From positions 163,767 to 227,766 of the forward strand of contig CAZOGC010000003.1 of NCBI GenBank assembly GCA_964579505.1: 64,000 nucleotides of DNA, read 5' to 3'. The position numbers were made by a program, and so were the translations under genes. Origin of the DNA: JAJYSO01 sp964579505. Its GTDB lineage: Bacteria; Bacteroidota; Bacteroidia; Flavobacteriales; Flavobacteriaceae. The notes beneath the pieces were generated by a model. It ran no database searches. It saw only the letters and a list, made by a program, of their open reading frames with translations, and had not been told where the DNA came from. Positions 1 to 7,526 of this stretch are shown here, in pieces. The first letter of the stretch is position 1. Each line of letters begins with the position of its first letter.

Positions 1-1972
1 CCATGCCATCTACAATAACCAATGGATGCCCCGGGCCGCGCATAGAAGTGGCTCCTAAAGTAGAGATTGTTACACCTTTTACACTACGCTGAACCGCGTA
101 GCCTTTGGTGGCAATAAAGTCTGTTATATAGGGATAAATAGCCGCTGTGATTTTATCTATTTTAGTGAAGTGTTCTATGGTAGAGGTACGCCGATCGGAA
201 TGTAAGTTTTTAGGGTTGGGTCTAGCTTTAATGTTTATGGTGTCTAATATTTGAGCAGAATAATGCCGAGGAAGCGAATGCGTATATTGTATTATGTTTT
301 TAATTTTTTTGGGAGGTATGTTTAGGTTGACAAAGTCGTGTTGGGTAATGTGTGTTAGGTTTTTAGTGTCTGGCAGCGGACTAATTCTTGTGTAGATTTT
401 TGGAGTAGAAATTTTTCCTTTTTTACTGCCCATCAAACCAAAAGAAACCCATTCACCATTTTCTATGTATAAATGATTTACGGTAAATTGATTTTGCGTA
501 TTTAGTTTGGCAACTTGAAAAAGTCGATTCCCTTTTTCTCCTTTTATCATTATGGATTGTGAGCCGTTATTAGTAGGTTCGTTTACGCTGCCGGAGAGCG
601 AAAATCCGTGTTCAGGCTGATAATAAATAGTTGGGGGTCCGCTAAAAATATTTTTCCATGCGTATTTACTCCAACCTTGTGTAAGCAAAAGTAAATCGAG
701 GTTATAATTTCTTTGTCGTGCATTGTTACTTGCAAAATAATAGGCCCCATTTTCTAAATCACCTTTAATAAAGGGTTCGATATAAAAAGCGGATAAAATA
801 TTGTTTTTAGGGGTATATGCTTTGGTTTTGGCGGGAAGAACAGAAACACTTAACCGATGTGTTACTCCTTTTATTTCAGCGTTTAAATTGATAAGCAAGG
901 AATCATTTGAGTTGCCTATAAGCGTGGCATAAATAGGGGTGTGTGTTATGTTCTTTCCATAAAAAACTTGTCGCTCTAAAAGGGGGTGAAATTTTTGGTT
1001 AAAGAGGGTGATTATATTTATGCCATTGGCCAATACACCTTTGTCTATACGTAAGATGGCGGCGGTGGTATCGGTCGGAAAAACAAAGGGAATACTTCCC
1101 ATAACACCTTCTCTGTGTATAACTATGTAATATTTTTTTCCGCCTACTCGGGGCAGTGAAGCCTTGTTTGTATGTATAGAGAGGTATAAATAATGTGAAG
1201 TAAGGTTGTTTACAGAGAAAACCAATCCTCGTTTTTCGGCGATGGGCATATTTACCGTCACCGTTTTTCTTGAAGAAGTGACAACACTTACTTTATAGTG
1301 CTCTTTGGCATTATAAAACAACCTGAATTTGCTAAGCCCAAAAGGATTAGACTGAAAGGTAGTCACAACCTTGCCTTCTGTATTACGTACTTTTCCGTGG
1401 GTAAAAGCAACCCCTTCCCCTTGGTTGTTTATCAGTTTAACGCCAAGTGTGTTTTGGGTGTTTTCTAAAAGGTGCCCGCCTTCGGGTAAAACTTGTAAAT
1501 CATATTTTATTTTGGTAGAAGGAGCCTGGTCAGTGTTGCCAATGATGACAAATCCTTGTCTAAAGTCATTTTCTTCTTTAAAGTTGCGCATGTAATTGGT
1601 AAAAGCACGAATAAGGTATTTGCCCGGATTATAGTGAGTGGTATCTAGTTTAAAATAACCTTGACCCTTTCCTTTTTCAATATAAACCGTTTTGGCAGCG
1701 AGTAGTTTACCCTGTTGATTATATAGGTTAACGTGTAAATTGGTTGTTTTAAGGTTTGGTTTTTGGGTACGTGGATCAAAAACATAAGCCGAAAACCAAA
1801 TGCTTTCTCCCGGAATAACTTGGGTTTTGTTGAGTTGTAAATAAACCGCCTCTCGGTTGTATTTAAAATAATTAACATAGGTTTTTTGTAGTTGAGCCGG
1901 AGTTGCCGGATTGTTTTGTGCAAAACCCCATAAAGGGCAGCACCAAAACAAGAGCCAAGTAATTTTTTTCAT
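1..1972 (-). CDS. Large secreted MG2-like / TonB-plug-domain protein (3' end off the left edge)
   Basis: The reading frame is open from an ATG at 1972 to the window edge, 657 codons without a stop. Residues 1-18 are a Sec signal peptide ending WGFAQ. The next ~100 residues (NREAVYLQLNKTQVIPGESI, then a beta-rich stretch with VYIEKGKGQGYF) look like the macroglobulin MG2 domain found in Bacteroidota surface proteins. A family-typical motif NYNLDLLLLTQGWSKYAW lies mid-protein. The last visible residues, ATSMRGPGHPLVIVDGM, match the start of a TonB-receptor plug (RG...PLVVVDG). Such proteins are usually 750-900 aa, so roughly 100-250 residues are missing. Function is unproven; export to the periplasm or outer membrane is inferred. 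It is separated by 150 bp from the duplicated island. Confidence 0.8.
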   Translation of the reverse strand, partial: MKKITWLLFWCCPLWGFAQNNPATPAQLQKTYVNYFKYNREAVYLQLNKTQVIPGESIWFSAYVFDPRTQKPNLKTTNLHVNLYNQQGKLLAAKTVYIEKGKGQGYFKLDTTHYNPGKYLIRAFTNYMRNFKEENDFRQGFVIIGNTDQAPSTKIKYDLQVLPEGGHLLENTQNTLGVKLINNQGEGVAFTHGKVRNTEGKVVTTFQSNPFGLSKFRLFYNAKEHYKVSVVTSSRKTVTVNMPIAEKRGLVFSVNNLTSHYLYLSIHTNKASLPRVGGKKYYIVIHREGVMGSIPFVFPTDTTAAILRIDKGVLANGINIITLFNQKFHPLLERQVFYGKNITHTPIYATLIGNSNDSLLINLNAEIKGVTHRLSVSVLPAKTKAYTPKNNILSAFYIEPFIKGDLENGAYYFASNNARQRNYNLDLLLLTQGWSKYAWKNIFSGPPTIYYQPEHGFSLSGSVNEPTNNGSQSIMIKGEKGNRLFQVAKLNTQNQFTVNHLYIENGEWVSFGLMGSKKGKISTPKIYTRISPLPDTKNLTHITQHDFVNLNIPPKKIKNIIQYTHSLPRHYSAQILDTINIKARPNPKNLHSDRRTSTIEHFTKIDKITAAIYPYITDFIATKGYAVQRSVKGVTISTLGATSMRGPGHPLVIVDGM

Positions 1973-2050
1973 TCGGAATGCTTAAGGGGTCTAAAAATAA
2001 GAAAATTTTAAGAAGTAAAGGGGTAAAAATAAGAAGTGTACCTAAAAGGT

Positions 2051-2076
2051 ATCGGAGCGCGCGTACGCGCCCCGAT
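2051..2076 (-). terminator. GC-rich hairpin downstream of the first DUF6705-like gene
   Basis: Inverted repeat of ATCGGGGCGCG and CGCGCTCCGAT arms around a short loop, in otherwise AT-rich DNA. It lies just after the stop of the 2123-2800 gene and before the stretch upstream of the 1-1972 gene. It probably ends the lipoprotein/DUF6705-like transcript. Only a short U run follows on the minus strand. Confidence 0.5.
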
Positions 2077-2122
2077 TAAAAGGCTATCTTATAGGGATTT
2101 TTAAAATAACCGTTGCCTAAGT

Positions 2123-2800
2123 TTATTGATATTTAGGGTCTAGTTGCAACCCTCCCCCGGGCGGGTTAGGCGCCGGGCCGGTTTTGGTTAAGACCATGGC
2201 ATTTTTACTGTTGGTTGGAAAGGGGGGCGTTACCCCACCATTAGGGCAGTCTGCCGAATTAATAAGGTCTCCCGAAGGATTAATGTATAAATGCATGGTT
2301 TGCCCATCAGCGGCAATGTCTAATAAAAGGGTACCCATATTTCCACATTTGGAGTTTTCACCTATATAATTTATACAATATATGTGCGAATCATTTCTTG
2401 AAAAATAGAGACCTTCCGCTACATAAGGAGAAGACGATAACTTTTGAAGGGTGTTGACTAAAATGTCTCCGGTTCCATTTGTGATTTTATAGCGGAAAGC
2501 TAAAATATCCATTTTTAATCTCTTTAAATACAGTGTCGATGAATTTATAACAATAAGATAGTCTTTTCCTTTATAACTACCGGTCCAAGTGCCTACATAT
2601 TTAGTAAGTACATGGTTTATGTCTTTAAAATAAGTGCCTTTTGGGACAAAATCTATATCCTGTTGACTTAAAGATTCCATGTAACTCCAATAATTTTCAA
2701 TAGGAACTTCGCCTTCTTTATGTAATTGTTGGGCGTGGGCGCTTAATAAGGTGCTAAAGAATAGTATGCTGCTTAATAAAAGTGTTTTATATGGTTTCAT
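2123..2800 (-). CDS. Secreted DUF6705-like protein, copy 1
   Basis: 225 aa with a Sec signal peptide (residues 1-23, ending SAHAQ). The core pattern FKDINHVLTKYVGTWTGSYKGKDY, then RYKITN and a late CG/DCPNGG, resembles DUF6705 proteins of Flavobacterium and Chryseobacterium (residues listed here in separate short motifs: FKDINHVL, KYVGTWTG, KDYLIVIN). Two conserved cysteine positions (NSKCG and ADCPN) could form a disulfide. The tail is Pro/Gly-rich, ending PGGGLQLDPKYQ. It follows the lipoprotein gene by 11 bp and shares its promoter. It is nearly identical to the 4496-5173 copy. No function is known for the family; the family assignment is from memory of its sequence pattern. Confidence 0.8.
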   Translation of the reverse strand: MKPYKTLLLSSILFFSTLLSAHAQQLHKEGEVPIENYWSYMESLSQQDIDFVPKGTYFKDINHVLTKYVGTWTGSYKGKDYLIVINSSTLYLKRLKMDILAFRYKITNGTGDILVNTLQKLSSSPYVAEGLYFSRNDSHIYCINYIGENSKCGNMGTLLLDIAADGQTMHLYINPSGDLINSADCPNGGVTPPFPTNSKNAMVLTKTGPAPNPPGGGLQLDPKYQ

Positions 2801-2811
2801 AATAGTTGTTT

Positions 2812-4206
2812 TTATTGGTTACACCAGTCGGTGCTTTTTGTATGATTATTGTCATTTAGATAATAGCCTTTTGTTTGCTCTATGTTTCCCTGACTGTCGG
2901 TTTTAACTCTATAGATTTCAAGATTGGACAGTCCCATTTCTTCTTTGGCAAAATTGAGTAAAGTTCGAGCTCTTCCACCTTTAGAGGAAACTCCTATAAA
3001 ATAATTTTCATAGATATTATTCAAAGAATCTATGTTATATTGAGGGGCTGTTACGCCGTTACAATCTCCCGAAAATTTTATAATAAAATTGCCATGGTCA
3101 GAGGCCATAAGCCCATAGACATCATCAAGAGAGCGGTTGTTTTGACAGGCTTTATCAACAATACTCATAAAAATGCTAATATCTCCCGGAGAAAACATAT
3201 GTACTACGCCATCTTCGTTGGTATGGGTGTGAATATAGGCGGTGGTATAATCAGTAACATCGATATCAAGGCTGTGTCGACCGTCTGGCTTTAGCTTGGT
3301 GTATTGGTTGCCAGTATTTATAGAATAGCCATGTTCCATGGTGTCGTCGGTCTGTTGTAGAATTTCTATTAATTTTTGTTTGAGTTTACTATCAAAAAAT
3401 TTAGCAATCTCTTCACAGGGGTCTGGCTCATCCTTTTCTTTGTTGTCATCTTCTACCGGAGTAGTAGAACCGCTGCCGCCACCGCCATAGCTTGGGTCCG
3501 CTGGTTCAGCTTCGTCGTCACCCGGAACACCGGGGTGAGTGGGTGGGCCTAACTCTCCATTAGAAGGCGGGTCGCTAGGTGGAGGAACCGTTATGGAAAC
3601 CTCAGGAAGTGTGCCGCCCATTCCGTTTCCATCTCCATCTCCATCTCCATCTCCGCCACTAGCGGCTCGTGGAGGCCTGTTGGGGATAAGGGTATTGGGG
3701 TGGTTAAATAAAATAGGAGCTTCCGGGTTTTGAGTATTTATATAGGTATAGGCTAACTTACCGGTGAGTTGTTTCCCGTTTTTTAGTTTAAAATGTTGTT
3801 GCGGGGTTAAGTCATAGGCAATTACCCGGTGCCAAAAATTTGACTTCACCTTGGGGGTTACAAAAACAATATTTAAGAGATAAGGAGCCGGAGTGCTATT
3901 TTCATTACGCAGCACGAGTTTAAAAGTATAAGATCGTGTTTGATTATTGGTGATGAGTACCCCTTTATGATAATCTATTTTATAAGCTTTAAGGCTTGTA
4001 TTTTTTGTTGATTTTTGTAAAGGAATCTCTTGAATAGCCCGGTTATAACTCTTTATGGCTTTAAGTAGGGCTGTGTTGTTTTCTACGTCGGATTGTGTTA
4101 TTTTTTGGTAAACAAGCCCGGATGAAACGCCATCCGGCGGGGCTTCTATAAGTTTGTCTTTTTGACAGGAATAAAAGAATAGGAAAGAAAGACTAAAGAA
4201 AAGCAC
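2812..4206 (-). CDS. Lipoprotein with C-terminal JAMM-like domain, copy 1 (possibly phase-variable)
   Basis: 464 aa if read from the GTG at 4206. The N-terminus is a hydrophobic stretch ending in a lipobox-like FYSC, so mature export as a lipoprotein is likely. An alpha/beta region (about 20-180) is followed by a low-complexity Gly/Asp/Pro linker (about 180-265) containing a (GD)n run. The C-terminal ~190 residues hold MEHGYS, then YIHTHTNEDG and MFSPGDIS. This E...HxH...SxxD order resembles the JAMM/MPN metalloprotease motif, but the spacing between the second His and Ser is longer (10 rather than 7). The GTG start leaves a signal peptide with no positive n-region. The frame is open upstream (KLKQPIKFGSLV) to a stop overlapping ATG 4306, which is out of frame by one heptamer unit. 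It may therefore be a switch currently off or poorly expressed. Confidence 0.75.
   Translation of the reverse strand: MLFFSLSFLFFYSCQKDKLIEAPPDGVSSGLVYQKITQSDVENNTALLKAIKSYNRAIQEIPLQKSTKNTSLKAYKIDYHKGVLITNNQTRSYTFKLVLRNENSTPAPYLLNIVFVTPKVKSNFWHRVIAYDLTPQQHFKLKNGKQLTGKLAYTYINTQNPEAPILFNHPNTLIPNRPPRAASGGDGDGDGDGNGMGGTLPEVSITVPPPSDPPSNGELGPPTHPGVPGDDEAEPADPSYGGGGSGSTTPVEDDNKEKDEPDPCEEIAKFFDSKLKQKLIEILQQTDDTMEHGYSINTGNQYTKLKPDGRHSLDIDVTDYTTAYIHTHTNEDGVVHMFSPGDISIFMSIVDKACQNNRSLDDVYGLMASDHGNFIIKFSGDCNGVTAPQYNIDSLNNIYENYFIGVSSKGGRARTLLNFAKEEMGLSNLEIYRVKTDSQGNIEQTKGYYLNDNNHTKSTDWCNQ
3628..3654. repeat. Hexanucleotide repeat (CCATCT)n encoding Gly-Asp in the lipoprotein linker
   Basis: About four tandem CCATCT units (plus strand) encode the GDGDGDGD run. 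The paralogous site around 5993-6012 has fewer and degenerate units (GDEDGD). The unit is in frame, so slippage would change linker length without breaking the protein. Confidence 0.8.
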
Positions 4207-4241
4207 AAGCGAACCAAATTTAATAGGTTGCTTTAGCTTGT

Positions 4242-4292
4242 GGTTGTTGGTTGTTGGTTGTTGGTTGTTGGTTGTTGGTTGTTGGTTGTTGG
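4242..4292. repeat. Heptanucleotide tract GGTTGTT x7 at the lipoprotein 5' end
   Basis: Seven perfect GGTTGTT units (4242-4290) plus a partial GG. Seen on the coding (minus) strand it reads AACAACC, which is open in all three frames (Asn-Asn-Gln-Gln-Pro-Thr-Thr). It lies between ATG 4306 and the lipoprotein signal peptide. The distance from ATG 4306 to GTG 4206 is 100 bp, one base too long to be in frame. Losing one unit or gaining two would fuse them. Confidence 0.9.
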
Positions 4293-4324
4293 TATAAATG
4301 TTTCATAAAAAAGACTTTAGAATC

Positions 4325-4356
4325 CAAATATAGTAAAAATATGTTAAAACATACAA
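4325..4356 (-). promoter_or_regulatory. Bacteroidota-type promoter of lipoprotein copy 1
   Basis: On the minus strand, TTG (4356-4354), a 21-bp spacer and TATATTTG (4332-4325) match the TTG/TAnnTTTG consensus. Transcription would begin near 4320, about 14 nt before ATG 4306. This makes that ATG, not GTG 4206, the expected natural start. Confidence 0.7.
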
Positions 4357-4434
4357 TAAAATTAGATTTTATTTTAATTTGTTTTCTAAAAGTTGTTATT
4401 TAAAATAAAAATAAGAGCCTCGGAGCCTATAAAA

Positions 4435-4472
4435 CCATAAGGCAGGGTTAAAATTATAACCTTGCCTTATGG
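4435..4472 (-). terminator. Terminator after DUF6705-like copy 2
   Basis: Long inverted repeat CCATAAGGCAGGGTTA / TAACCTTGCCTTATGG with an A/T loop, just downstream of the 4496-5173 stop. It separates the two duplicated transcription units. An identical copy lies at 6775-6812. Confidence 0.7.
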
Positions 4473-4495
4473 AATGATTAATTTGTTGCCTAAGT

Positions 4496-5173
4496 TTATT
4501 GATATTTAGGGTTTAGTTGCAACCCGCCCCCGGGCGGGTTAGGTGCCGGCCCGGTTTTGGTTAAGATCATGGCATTTTTACTGTTGGTTGGAAAGGGAGG
4601 CGCTACCCCACCATTAGGGCAGTCTGCCGAATTAATAAGGTCTCCGGATGGGCTAATATACAGCCGCATGGTTTGCCCATCAGCGGCAATGTCTAATAAA
4701 AGGGTACCCATATTTCCACATTTGGAGTTTTCACCTATATAATTTATACAATATATGTGCGAATCATTTCTTGAAAAATAGAGACCTTCCGCTACATAAG
4801 GAGAAGACGATAACTTTTGAAGGGTGTTGACTAAAATGTCTCCGGCCTCATTCGTTATTTTATAGCGGAAAGCTAAAATATCCATTTTTGATCTCCTTAA
4901 ATACAGCGTCGTTGAATTTATAACAATAAGATAGTCTTTTCCTTTATAACTACCGGTCCAAGTGCCCACATATTTAGTAAGTACATGGTTAATGTCTTTA
5001 TAATAAGTCCCTTTTGGGACAATACCTATATCCTGTTGAATTAAAGACTCCACGTAACTCCAATAATTTTCAATAGGAACTTCGCCTGCTTTATGTAATT
5101 GTTGGGCGTGGGCGCTTAATAAGGTGCTAAAGAATAGTATGCTGCTTAATAAAAGTGTTTTATATGGTTTCAT
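4496..5173 (-). CDS. Secreted DUF6705-like protein, copy 2
   Basis: 225 aa, the same signal peptide (ending SAHAQ) and length as the 2123-2800 protein. It has only scattered substitutions (for example MSPS/HLYINPS becoming RLYISPS, and a changed YVESLIQQD region). The motifs KYVGTWTG, RYKITN, NSKCG and PGGGLQLNPKYQ are kept. It lies 11 bp after lipoprotein copy 2, presumably co-transcribed with it, and is followed by the 4435-4472 hairpin. The near identity extends into both flanks, so it comes from a recent tandem duplication of the two-gene cassette. Function is unknown. Confidence 0.8.
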   Translation of the reverse strand: MKPYKTLLLSSILFFSTLLSAHAQQLHKAGEVPIENYWSYVESLIQQDIGIVPKGTYYKDINHVLTKYVGTWTGSYKGKDYLIVINSTTLYLRRSKMDILAFRYKITNEAGDILVNTLQKLSSSPYVAEGLYFSRNDSHIYCINYIGENSKCGNMGTLLLDIAADGQTMRLYISPSGDLINSADCPNGGVAPPFPTNSKNAMILTKTGPAPNPPGGGLQLNPKYQ

Positions 5174-5184
5174 AATAGTTGTTT

Positions 5185-6564
5185 TTATTGGTTACACCAG
5201 TCGGTGCTTTTTGTATGATTATTGTCATTTAGATAATAGCCTTTTGTTTGCTCTATGTTTCCCTGACTGTCGGTTTTAACTCTATAGACTTCAAGATTGG
5301 ACAGTCCCATTTCTTCTTTGGCAAAATTGAGTAAAGTTCGCGCTCTTTCAGCCTTAGAGTAAATTTCTCTAAAATAATTCTTATAGATATTATTCAAAGA
5401 ATCTATGTTGTATTGATGGCCTGTTACGTCGCTGTAATCTCCTGAGAATTTTATAATAAAAATACCATGGTCAGAAGCCATAAGTCCATAAACGTCATCA
5501 AGAGAGCGGTTGTTTTGACGGGCTTTATAAACAATCTTCATAAAAGTGCTAATATCTCCCGGAGAAAACATATGTACTATGCCATCTTCGTTGGTATGGA
5601 TATGAATGTAGGCGGTGGTATAATCAGTAACATCGATATCAAGGCTGTGTGGACCGTCTGGCTTTAGTTTGGTGTATTGGTTGCTAGTATTTATAGAATA
5701 GCCATGTTCCATGGTGTCGTCGGTCTGTTGTAGAATTTCCATTAATTTTTGTTTGAGTTTACTATCAAAAAATTTAGCAATCTCTTCACAAGGGTCTGGC
5801 TCATCCTTTTCCTTGTTGTCATCTTCTACCGGAGTAGTAGAACCGCCACCGCCGCCGCCGTTGTCATCATCTTCCGTAAAACTTGGATCTACTTCTTCTA
5901 CCGGAGGAGTGGTGTCGTCTTCCGGAGGCCAGTTGTCATCTGGCGGGGGAGCCGTAATTGTAACAGTAGGAAGTTCACCGCCCATTCCGTTTCCATCTCC
6001 ATCTTCATCTCCGCCACTGGCAGCTCGTGGAGGCCTGTTGGGGGTAAGGGTATGGGGGTGGTTAAATAAAATAGGAGTTTCCGGGTTTTGAGTATTAATA
6101 TAGGTATAGGCTAACTTCCCGGTGAGTCGTTTCCCGTTTTTTAGTTTAAAATGTTGTTGCGGGGTTAAGTCATAGGCAATTACCCGGTGCCAAAAATTTG
6201 CCTTCGCCTTGGGGGTTACAAAAACAATATTTAAGAGATAAGGAGCCGGGGTGCTGTTGGCATTGCGCGGCACGAGTTTAAAAGTATAGGACCGCGTTTG
6301 GTTATTTGTAATGAGTACGCCTTTATGGTAATCTATTTTATAGTCTTTAAGACGAGAACTTTTTGTTGATTTTTGTAAAGGAGTTTCTTGAATAGTCCGG
6401 TTATAACTCTTTATGGCTTTAAGTAGGGCTGTGTTGTTTTCTACGTCAGATCGTGTTATTTTCTGGTAAACAAGCCCGGATGAAACCCCATCCGGCGGAG
6501 CTTCTATAAGTTCATCTTTTTGACAGGAATAAAAGAATAGGAAAGAAAGACTAAAGAAAAGCAC
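5185..6564 (-). CDS. Lipoprotein with C-terminal JAMM-like domain, copy 2 (possibly phase-variable)
   Basis: 459 aa from the GTG at 6564, paralogue of 2812-4206. The signal/lipobox region (FYSC) and the ~150 residues after it are almost unchanged. The linker is the most divergent part (PPEDDTTPPVEEVDPS, then a Gly run). The C-terminal domain keeps MEHGYS, YIHIHTNEDG and MFSPGDIS, so the HxH and SxxD residues are conserved while neighbours vary. Upstream of the GTG the frame continues as KLKQFSKIGLLV. That keeps Lys, Gly and hydrophobic positions shared with copy 1, as expected of a translated signal-peptide n-region. The natural ATG (6646) is again one base out of frame. Confidence 0.75.
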   Translation of the reverse strand: MLFFSLSFLFFYSCQKDELIEAPPDGVSSGLVYQKITRSDVENNTALLKAIKSYNRTIQETPLQKSTKSSRLKDYKIDYHKGVLITNNQTRSYTFKLVPRNANSTPAPYLLNIVFVTPKAKANFWHRVIAYDLTPQQHFKLKNGKRLTGKLAYTYINTQNPETPILFNHPHTLTPNRPPRAASGGDEDGDGNGMGGELPTVTITAPPPDDNWPPEDDTTPPVEEVDPSFTEDDDNGGGGGGSTTPVEDDNKEKDEPDPCEEIAKFFDSKLKQKLMEILQQTDDTMEHGYSINTSNQYTKLKPDGPHSLDIDVTDYTTAYIHIHTNEDGIVHMFSPGDISTFMKIVYKARQNNRSLDDVYGLMASDHGIFIIKFSGDYSDVTGHQYNIDSLNNIYKNYFREIYSKAERARTLLNFAKEEMGLSNLEVYRVKTDSQGNIEQTKGYYLNDNNHTKSTDWCNQ

Positions 6565-6599
6565 AAGTAAGCCAATTTTAGAAAATTGCTTTAGCTTGT

Positions 6600-6633
6600 G
6601 GTTGTTGGTTGTTGGTTGTTGGTTGTTGGTTGT
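6600..6633. repeat. Heptanucleotide tract GGTTGTT x4 at the second lipoprotein 5' end
   Basis: Four GGTTGTT units plus a six-base partial unit (GGTTGT), at the same position as the seven-unit tract of copy 1. Flanks are otherwise nearly identical, so the tract has changed length since the duplication. ATG 6646 to GTG 6564 is 82 bp, again out of frame by one base and fixed by losing one unit. Confidence 0.9.
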
Positions 6634-6664
6634 ATAAATGTTTCATAAAAAAGACTTTAGAAAC

Positions 6665-6696
6665 CGAATATAGCAAAAATATGTTAAAACATACAA
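6665..6696 (-). promoter_or_regulatory. Promoter of lipoprotein copy 2 (weaker -7)
   Basis: Same arrangement as copy 1 (TTG, 21-bp spacer), but the -7 reads TATATTCG, one mismatch from TAnnTTTG. Copy 2 may be transcribed less than copy 1. Confidence 0.6.
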
Positions 6697-6774
6697 TAAA
6701 ATTAGATTTTATTTTAATTTGTTTTCTAAAAGTTGTTATTTAAAATAAAAATAAGAGCCTCGGAGCCTATAAAA

Positions 6775-6812
6775 CCATAAGGCAGGGTTAAAATTATAAC
6801 CTTGCCTTATGG
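6775..6812 (-). terminator. Terminator after DUF6705-like paralogue 3
   Basis: Identical to the 4435-4472 inverted repeat (CATAAGGCAGGGTTA / TAACCTTGCCTTATG). It lies just after the stop of the 6836-7504 gene and upstream of the lipoprotein copy 2 promoter. Confidence 0.7.
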
Positions 6813-6835
6813 AATGATTAATTTGTTGCCTAAGT

Positions 6836-7504
6836 TTATTGATATTTAGGGTTTAGTTGCAACCCGCCCCCGGGCGGGTTAGGCGCCGGGCCTATTTTGG
6901 TGAGCACCATAGGGGCTTCCTCTTGGCCGGGGAAAGGAGGTTTAATAATTCCATTTGGGCAATCATCTAGGTCGATAAGCCCTCCGTAGCCGGGCAATAT
7001 GTTTAAATTTATTTTGTTGTCGGCAATCATAGATAAAATAATAAAACCTTCATTGCCACAGCGACTATTCTTGCCTATATAACTCACCCTGTATTTTTTA
7101 TGATCTTTTGTAAATCGTAAACCAAAAAGAATATAGGGGCTTCCGGGGGTATCATCCATGGTATTTACTAAAACTTTTCCGGACGCATCGGTAATTTTAT
7201 ATCGTATGAGCAAAAGGTCCGAATATACATTGTCCCATGTTTTGTCGTGATGTCTTAAAGTAAGATATACTGCAAATACATAGTTTTTGTTTTGGTAGGT
7301 TCCTGTCCATAAGCCTTTATATCTTTCCAGTACGTGGTTTACATCTTTAAAATAAACATTTTTTAGGTCTAGGTTATTGGGTAGCGAGGTGATATATGAC
7401 CATGCATTTTCAACAGGGATAACATTTTCTCCGGCTTTATGCAATTGGGCTCTGCCTTGCATGGTGCTTACTATAAATAGAAATAAGATTGATTTTTTCA
7501 TCAT
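6836..7504 (-). CDS. Secreted DUF6705-like protein, paralogue 3
   Basis: 222 aa with a signal peptide (MMKKSILFLFIVS... ending GRAQ). It shares the fold pattern of copies 1-2 (FKDVNHVLERYKGLWTG, then YKITDASGKVLVNTM, NSRCGNEG, DDCPNG) but is clearly diverged. Only about the last 25 codons (GPAPNPPGGGLQLNPKYQ) are near identical at the DNA level. This points to an older duplication whose 3' end has been homogenised or was the recombination boundary. It lies 22 bp after the 7527-8171 gene and probably shares its transcript. Confidence 0.75.
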   Translation of the reverse strand: MMKKSILFLFIVSTMQGRAQLHKAGENVIPVENAWSYITSLPNNLDLKNVYFKDVNHVLERYKGLWTGTYQNKNYVFAVYLTLRHHDKTWDNVYSDLLLIRYKITDASGKVLVNTMDDTPGSPYILFGLRFTKDHKKYRVSYIGKNSRCGNEGFIILSMIADNKINLNILPGYGGLIDLDDCPNGIIKPPFPGQEEAPMVLTKIGPAPNPPGGGLQLNPKYQ

Positions 7505-7526
7505 TAGGGTCTTAAAATCAGGAGGG

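Noticed and set aside
4242..4292. Repeat tract as a CRISPR or transposon end
   Set aside because: Unit is 7 bp with no spacers and no nearby cas genes or transposase; it is a simple sequence repeat.
5711..6091. Long plus-strand frames (126 and 106 aa) opposite the lipoprotein linker
   Set aside because: They arise from the repetitive low-complexity linker read on the other strand, with Ser/Pro-rich translation; no promoter.
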